This document shows positions 59,869 through 64,000 of a stretch of 64,000 bases of DNA, piece after piece. The translations under genes were made by a program, and so were the position numbers. Below the pieces are notes generated by a model. The model was not told where the DNA came from. It did no database searches and saw only the letters and a program-made list of their open reading frames with translations. How positions within the stretch are numbered: the stretch's first letter is position 1; each line of letters begins with the position of its first letter. The DNA is from Fischerella sp. CENA71 (GTDB taxonomy: Bacteria; Cyanobacteriota; Cyanobacteriia; Cyanobacteriales; Nostocaceae). The stretch is taken from the NCBI GenBank assembly GCA_024239075.1, contig JANBVI010000064.1:124001-188000 (forward strand). Reading direction: 5' to 3'.

Positions 59869-61503
59869 TTAGGAGAGATGATTATTTAATAACAAATGTT
59901 TAAGGCTGTCACGGATCGTATAAGCAATTTGTTGTAAACAAATATCGCCGGCGCTATTTCCATAGGTCTTATTATAAATTTTGAAATAATCAATATCACA
60001 TAAAATCATTGATAAGGAAGTGGATTCGCGCATTGAACGTTGCCATTCAAGTTGCAAATAAGTATGAAAATAACGGCGATTAACTAACTGGGTTAATTCA
60101 TCTAAGCTAGAGAGAATACGTAATTGTTGATTTTCTTTTTCTAATTCTGCTATACGCCAACGGTTGGCACTATTACTAGTACTGAGTTTTTCGCGAAAAT
60201 ACAGGCGAAATAATTCACATGCAACACTAACGCGATCGCCCTCCAATTTCACAAGCCCAGTACTGTGTAATTTATATGCCAATATTGGTTCCATTTGTAC
60301 AGGCTCTGTAGCTGTAACTACTTCACAAAATGCATCTGCTAATTGTGTTTCCTGTTGCAGCATGAGCATGTACTGACTCAAATAGTCTCTATAAATTCCT
60401 GTGTCTGTAGCTGCTTGTTGCAATATCTGTTCTAAATCCTTTTCTAAGCCTCCCTTACCGACAAGATGATATAATGCCAACCTTACTAAGTGAGGATGCC
60501 CACCCACCATCGCCATTAATTTGTCAGCATCAGAATTATCTGTCCAATCTAATCCATGACACTGGGCTAAATTCTGCACTTGCTCTTTTGTAAATGGTGG
60601 TAGCCGTAGTGGTAAACCAATATTAAATGGAGATTGATTTACCTTTAAAGATAAAAACACATCCGTGGAATAAGCCATGACTATGCGGAGTTTTTGTAAA
60701 ATCCTTACTCGTTTTGCTTGTTCATACCACGAACGTAATAATGGCAAAAATTCTGAAGCAATTTCTGGATATTCAAACACCCAATCCACCTCATTCAATA
60801 CTAGAAGGAGTGGAGTTTTTATTGACTGTAGCAAGTATGTCTGGATATACAGAGAACAACTGATTTTACTACCCATATCCTCATCCCAAAACTCATTGAG
60901 TTTCGGTTCTAGCTGTAACTCTCTACTAAGATTGGCACAAAACCAGCGCAGAAATTTATCAATATTGACAAATACTGCTTTATCCGCTTGTTGAAAGTCC
61001 AAGCTCACTGTTTCATAGCCAAGATTAGTTGCATGAGCCAAAATCCTTAAAATTAGGGAACTTTTACCCATTTTTTTAGGTGCTTTGATACAGAGAACAC
61101 TTCCTGGTTCAGCAATTTCTTTGTAAGCTAATTCCTCAATAGGTGGACGAGGAATGTAAAATCTAGAATCGAGGGATACTGGTCCTGAGGGGAATTCTAA
61201 GGATACTGCTGTAGCAGCACGATGATATTCTCTAATTAACTGGTGCTGGATTCTACTCAATTGGCGGGGTTCGAGAATCTGACGAAAGTTGGATTTGTTA
61301 ATCGATTCTTTCCAGAAATCACTCATCAATTGCCATAAATTAGAAGCAACTTTCCTAACTTGCTCATCTCCGTAGTGTGCTTCTAGCGCTATGTTATTAT
61401 AAGTTTTTCCTTCCCAAGAAGAACGCAATATTAATTCTTGCAGTGATGTCAGTGCATTGGGTAAACTTGCTTTTAGTAGAAGTATAACTTCATCTATACT
61501 CAT
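59869..61503 (-). pseudogene. AAA-like domain protein with truncated GGDEF domain
   Basis: 544 residues. N-terminal helical domain of the vWA-MoxR-associated type, AAA-like ATPase with P-loop K-K-M-G-K-S-S and Walker B-like L-L-L-V-L-N-E-V-D, in which the usual Asp is Asn. The C-terminal part is a diguanylate-cyclase domain (D-E-L-T-Q-L-V-N-R-R-Y-F, L-C-D-I-D-Y-F-K) that ends after D-S-L-K-H before the G-G-(D/E)-E-F site. Cyclase activity must be lost. The truncation abuts the IS scar. Confidence 0.8.
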
Positions 61504-62147
61504 CAGTTATCGGCTCTTACTGTATCTTATATTGCCTCAAATTATTTTTCTATAATTATCAGGGTTAGAAAACATTTTACAATTTCATAGGAGAAATAGG
61601 ATATTTTTATTATCGTACCAGTAGCTAAACAAATTGAAAAATCGAGTACCACCAAAAACGCTAGTCAAGGTAAATAATATTTTTTCAAAATAGATGAAAA
61701 GATGATTTATAAATCGAACCAGAAAAGATTTATACTTCTACTGGATCATCCCTGTTTTGACCAATTAGCCTTTTTACATATATGAATCAAATTTTATTTT
61801 TGAAAACAATCAGTACAGTAGGTATTCTCTGTTAAGGATTCTCCAGAAATATGCGTAAAAATAAAACTTCTGCAAGAGTTGCAGGAAACAGAAAATGGAA
61901 AGTTTAATATCAAGTTCGGATAATCACTTTATATGAACACTGCGATGCTCCACAAGAGACGTATTTGACTACAGCAGCTATTAGGTAATTATACTAATTA
62001 CAAACATGGAGATAATACAAGTCTTCAAGCAAACATAATATCAAAGTATTTTTTAGTATCTCAGCATTACTAAAACCCGTTAAAGTTGATTTTTAAAAAG
62101 TCTATTTTTTTATTCTTTGTCCCAGATTAAATACTGAGTCAATATTT
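61504..62147. other. AT-rich intergenic region
   Basis: About 640 bp without convincing ORF, tRNA or transposon terminus. I looked for the inverted CAST end (ending ...CACTGTACA) here and did not find it. Confidence 0.5.
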
Positions 62148-62747
62148 ATGATCGTAGAGGTTACTTCTAAGCATAAAAAGTTACCAACCCAAGCAAGGGG
62201 GGCTAAAATTTTTCACTGGATTAATATAATTAGCCTATTTCTCATGCTTACTAGCGGACTACAAATTTACAATGCTAACCCTGTTTTCGGTGGAAGATCA
62301 GGTTTGCATATTCCACCAATATTTACCTTGGGTGGTTGGTTAGCAGGAGGAAGACATTGGCATTTTGCGGCGATGTGGTTATTTTCACTTAACCTTTTGT
62401 GGTATGGATTTTATATTTTCATTACCCGTCGCTGGCGACACCGATTTGTAGGTGCGAATGATATCAAAGCATTACAAAAAACTCAAAATCCCAAACGCTT
62501 GATTTATGCTTGGCATCGTATAGTTTACACAAGTATAATTCCCATACTCCTTTTAGCATTATTTACAGGTATAGGAATGTACAAACCTGCTCAATTTCCC
62601 TGGATTGTTGATATGTTTGGGAGTTGGCAAGGATTGAGAATTGTTCACTTTGCTTCAGTACCACTCGTGATTATTTTTGCTCTTGTTCATTGGTGGTTGG
62701 GAAAAAAAGCAGGTGGATCGCAATTGACAGATTCAATGTTTTGGTGA
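62148..62747 (+). CDS. Membrane cytochrome b (thiosulfate-reductase/b561-like)
   Basis: 199 residues, four predicted membrane helices. Haem-ligand candidates are His in F-H-W-I-N, H-W-H-F, A-W-H-R and V-H-W-W. This matches bacterial di-haem cytochrome b subunits that anchor periplasmic oxidoreductases. The next gene encodes a molybdopterin oxidoreductase 72 bp downstream, so the pair resembles the YedZ/YedY arrangement (inference). Confidence 0.8.
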   Translation: MIVEVTSKHKKLPTQARGAKIFHWINIISLFLMLTSGLQIYNANPVFGGRSGLHIPPIFTLGGWLAGGRHWHFAAMWLFSLNLLWYGFYIFITRRWRHRFVGANDIKALQKTQNPKRLIYAWHRIVYTSIIPILLLALFTGIGMYKPAQFPWIVDMFGSWQGLRIVHFASVPLVIIFALVHWWLGKKAGGSQLTDSMFW

Positions 62748-62819
62748 ACGGGATTCGGGAGCAGGGAGATATGATGACTAATGACTAATAACCATTGATT
62801 AAGCTATTACCAATAAATT

Positions 62820-63530
62820 ATGTCTTTAATTCATAAATTATCAAAGCGTCATTTTTTAACAATATCTGGACTATCTAGTGTGAGTTTTCTTCTTGGTGGT
62901 TGTGGTGTACCAATATTAGAAGATGTTGTAGGTGAAGTTTCTGAACCGTTAAATCAGAGAGTAGAAACTTTATTATTTAAATCACAACAGCCTGTACCTG
63001 AATTTTCTCAGAGTGAAATTCAACCAACAGCTTTGATCGTCAATAGCTTTAGAGGTACTCCAGTAATTGATCAAACTAAATATCGTTTGATGGTTGATGG
63101 TGAGGTTAACAATCCCCTAAGTCTCAGCATAAGTGATATTCAATCTTTACCTATGACTGAGATGATTATTCGTCATGTATGCGTAGAGGGTTGGGCGGCG
63201 ATTATACAATGGGGTGGTGTGCGCTTGCGAGAAATTTTAGCATTTGCCCAGCCTCAAAAAAATGTCAAATATGTCTATTTTCAATCAGCAGATGGCTATT
63301 ATTCTAGTTGGGATCTTGCTTCTGCATTACATCCTCAAACATTGTTAGCTTATCAAAAAAATGGTGAGCCTCTACCAAGAGATAATGGTGCGCCTTTGCG
63401 TTTAGCTTCGCCAATTAAACTTGGTTACAAGCAAAGTAAATGGATAACTAGAATTACTGTGGTTAGTAGTTTATTTCCATTAAAAGGTTATTGGGAAGAC
63501 CAAGGTTACGAATGGTTCGCTGGACTTTAA
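62820..63530 (+). CDS. Sulfite-oxidase-fold molybdopterin oxidoreductase
   Basis: 236 residues. N-terminal lipoprotein-like signal ending L-L-G-G-C, without a twin Arg (K-R-H-F-L-T), so export route is unclear. The molybdenum cysteine lies in R-H-V-C-V-E-G-W, and D-N-G-A-P-L-R-L and K-L-G-Y-K-Q-S-K-W are typical of the fold. Likely partner of the cytochrome b just upstream. Confidence 0.85.
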   Translation: MSLIHKLSKRHFLTISGLSSVSFLLGGCGVPILEDVVGEVSEPLNQRVETLLFKSQQPVPEFSQSEIQPTALIVNSFRGTPVIDQTKYRLMVDGEVNNPLSLSISDIQSLPMTEMIIRHVCVEGWAAIIQWGGVRLREILAFAQPQKNVKYVYFQSADGYYSSWDLASALHPQTLLAYQKNGEPLPRDNGAPLRLASPIKLGYKQSKWITRITVVSSLFPLKGYWEDQGYEWFAGL

Positions 63531-63898
63531 AGTTTTCTCGCTCTAACTGATAACTCCCAAAGTCTTTTTAAAGCAAGTTTTTACCACTTGTGTAAAAACC
63601 ATAACTATACATTATATAGTTTATAATATTTTATCTATAGTTAGAGATAACTTGAGTGCAATATATTTTCCAGAGATATTTGATTTTACAATACCTAACA
63701 TCATGATAATTTAGGTTATGCGATCGCTCAAACCAATATACAGCCACTAAACCAAAAAGCCATACCGTAGATCAGTGGTTATTGATTGCGCGTAAGTTGT
63801 ATTTTGATGAAATTTTACTTGTTCTAAGGACTTGACCCTGGAATCATAAGCAAGTTATGTAATTGCTATCACCGATTATTTACTAGAAGGTGTAGCAG
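63531..63898. other. AT-rich intergenic region
   Basis: About 370 bp with no convincing ORF, tRNA or terminator. Confidence 0.5.
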
Positions 63899-64000
63899 AT
63901 GAGAAAGTTACTTCGGCGAATTCGGGAAACAGGAAAAGATGAAGGATTTATGCACCTAATTGAAAGTATAGAGGTGCTTGTATCAAAAATTCTCTCTGTT
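63899..64000 (+). CDS. Probable PsiE-family protein, 5' part only
   Basis: An ATG with AAGG upstream opens 34 codons to the window edge: M-R-K-L-L-R-R-I-R-E-T-G-K-D-E-G-F, then L-I-E-S-I-E-V-L-V-S-K-I-L-S. This resembles the N-terminus of cyanobacterial PsiE-domain membrane proteins, where hydrophobic helices follow. Only the start is visible. Confidence 0.45.
   Translation, partial: MRKLLRRIRETGKDEGFMHLIESIEVLVSKILSV

Noticed and set aside
60290-60310. TGTACA as the missing CAST end
   Set aside because: No GTGAC-AATTA-type repeats next to it and it lies inside the AAA protein gene.
62700-63530. CAST cargo assignment of the cytochrome b and molybdoprotein genes
   Set aside because: Without the second transposon end they cannot be placed inside or outside the element.

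Overview
The window looks like the chromosome of a filamentous, heterocyst-forming type cyanobacterium (Nostocales). Evidence: AT-rich DNA dotted with the HIP1 octamer GCGATCGC, heptanucleotide and palindromic repeats typical of Nostoc/Anabaena relatives, an HglE/Pfa-type polyketide synthase locus with a DevBCA-type exporter, and many families largely confined to cyanobacteria (CGLD27, DUF1822, DUF4336, NIL-ferredoxin, Cas12k).

Region 1 (1-19.7 kb, all minus strand) is one long candidate operon for a glycolipid- or lipid-like polyketide. Its order of transcription is: HglE/PfaA-type PKS (KS-AT-ACP-ACP-KR-DH), PfaB/Hgl-like KS-AT protein, PfaD enoyl reductase, flavodoxin-like protein, KAS III, SBBP beta-propeller protein, AurF/CylC-like diiron enzyme, flavin halogenase-like oxidoreductase, and a stand-alone carrier protein. 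A DevBCA-type exporter (21.9-25.1 kb, plus strand) follows on the other side of a ~1.6 kb AT-rich gap with two small ORFs.

Region 2 (25-50 kb) is ordinary cyanobacterial chromosome with several points of interest. These are a small conserved gene split by a 113-bp MITE, a sigma factor-DUF1822-CHAT protease-CPBP protease operon, an ArsR-family regulator flanked by two matched operators, a GH38 mannosidase, tRNA-fMet with its terminator, asparaginase, CGLD27, RsfS and YqeK. Long interspersed repeats sit in frame inside three unrelated proteins.

Region 3 (50.4 kb onward) is a type V-K CRISPR-associated transposon (CAST). It reads tRNA-Val, transposon end, delocalised homing guide, CRISPR array, tracrRNA, cas12k, then the divergent MerR-type regulator cvkR. 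The homing guide matches the adjacent tRNA-Val over 18 nt behind a GTT PAM, and the transposon end lies 62 bp past the PAM, so the history of the insertion can be read directly. Cargo follows: type I hsdR, an ATPase/STAS/PIN three-gene module, and a broken hsdS cut by an IS5-like remnant. The same scar truncates an AAA/GGDEF protein. tnsB, tnsC, tniQ, hsdM and the other transposon end are not in the window. The last 2 kb encode a membrane cytochrome b, a sulfite-oxidase-fold molybdoprotein and the start of a probable PsiE-family protein. Whether these lie inside or outside the transposon cannot be decided here.
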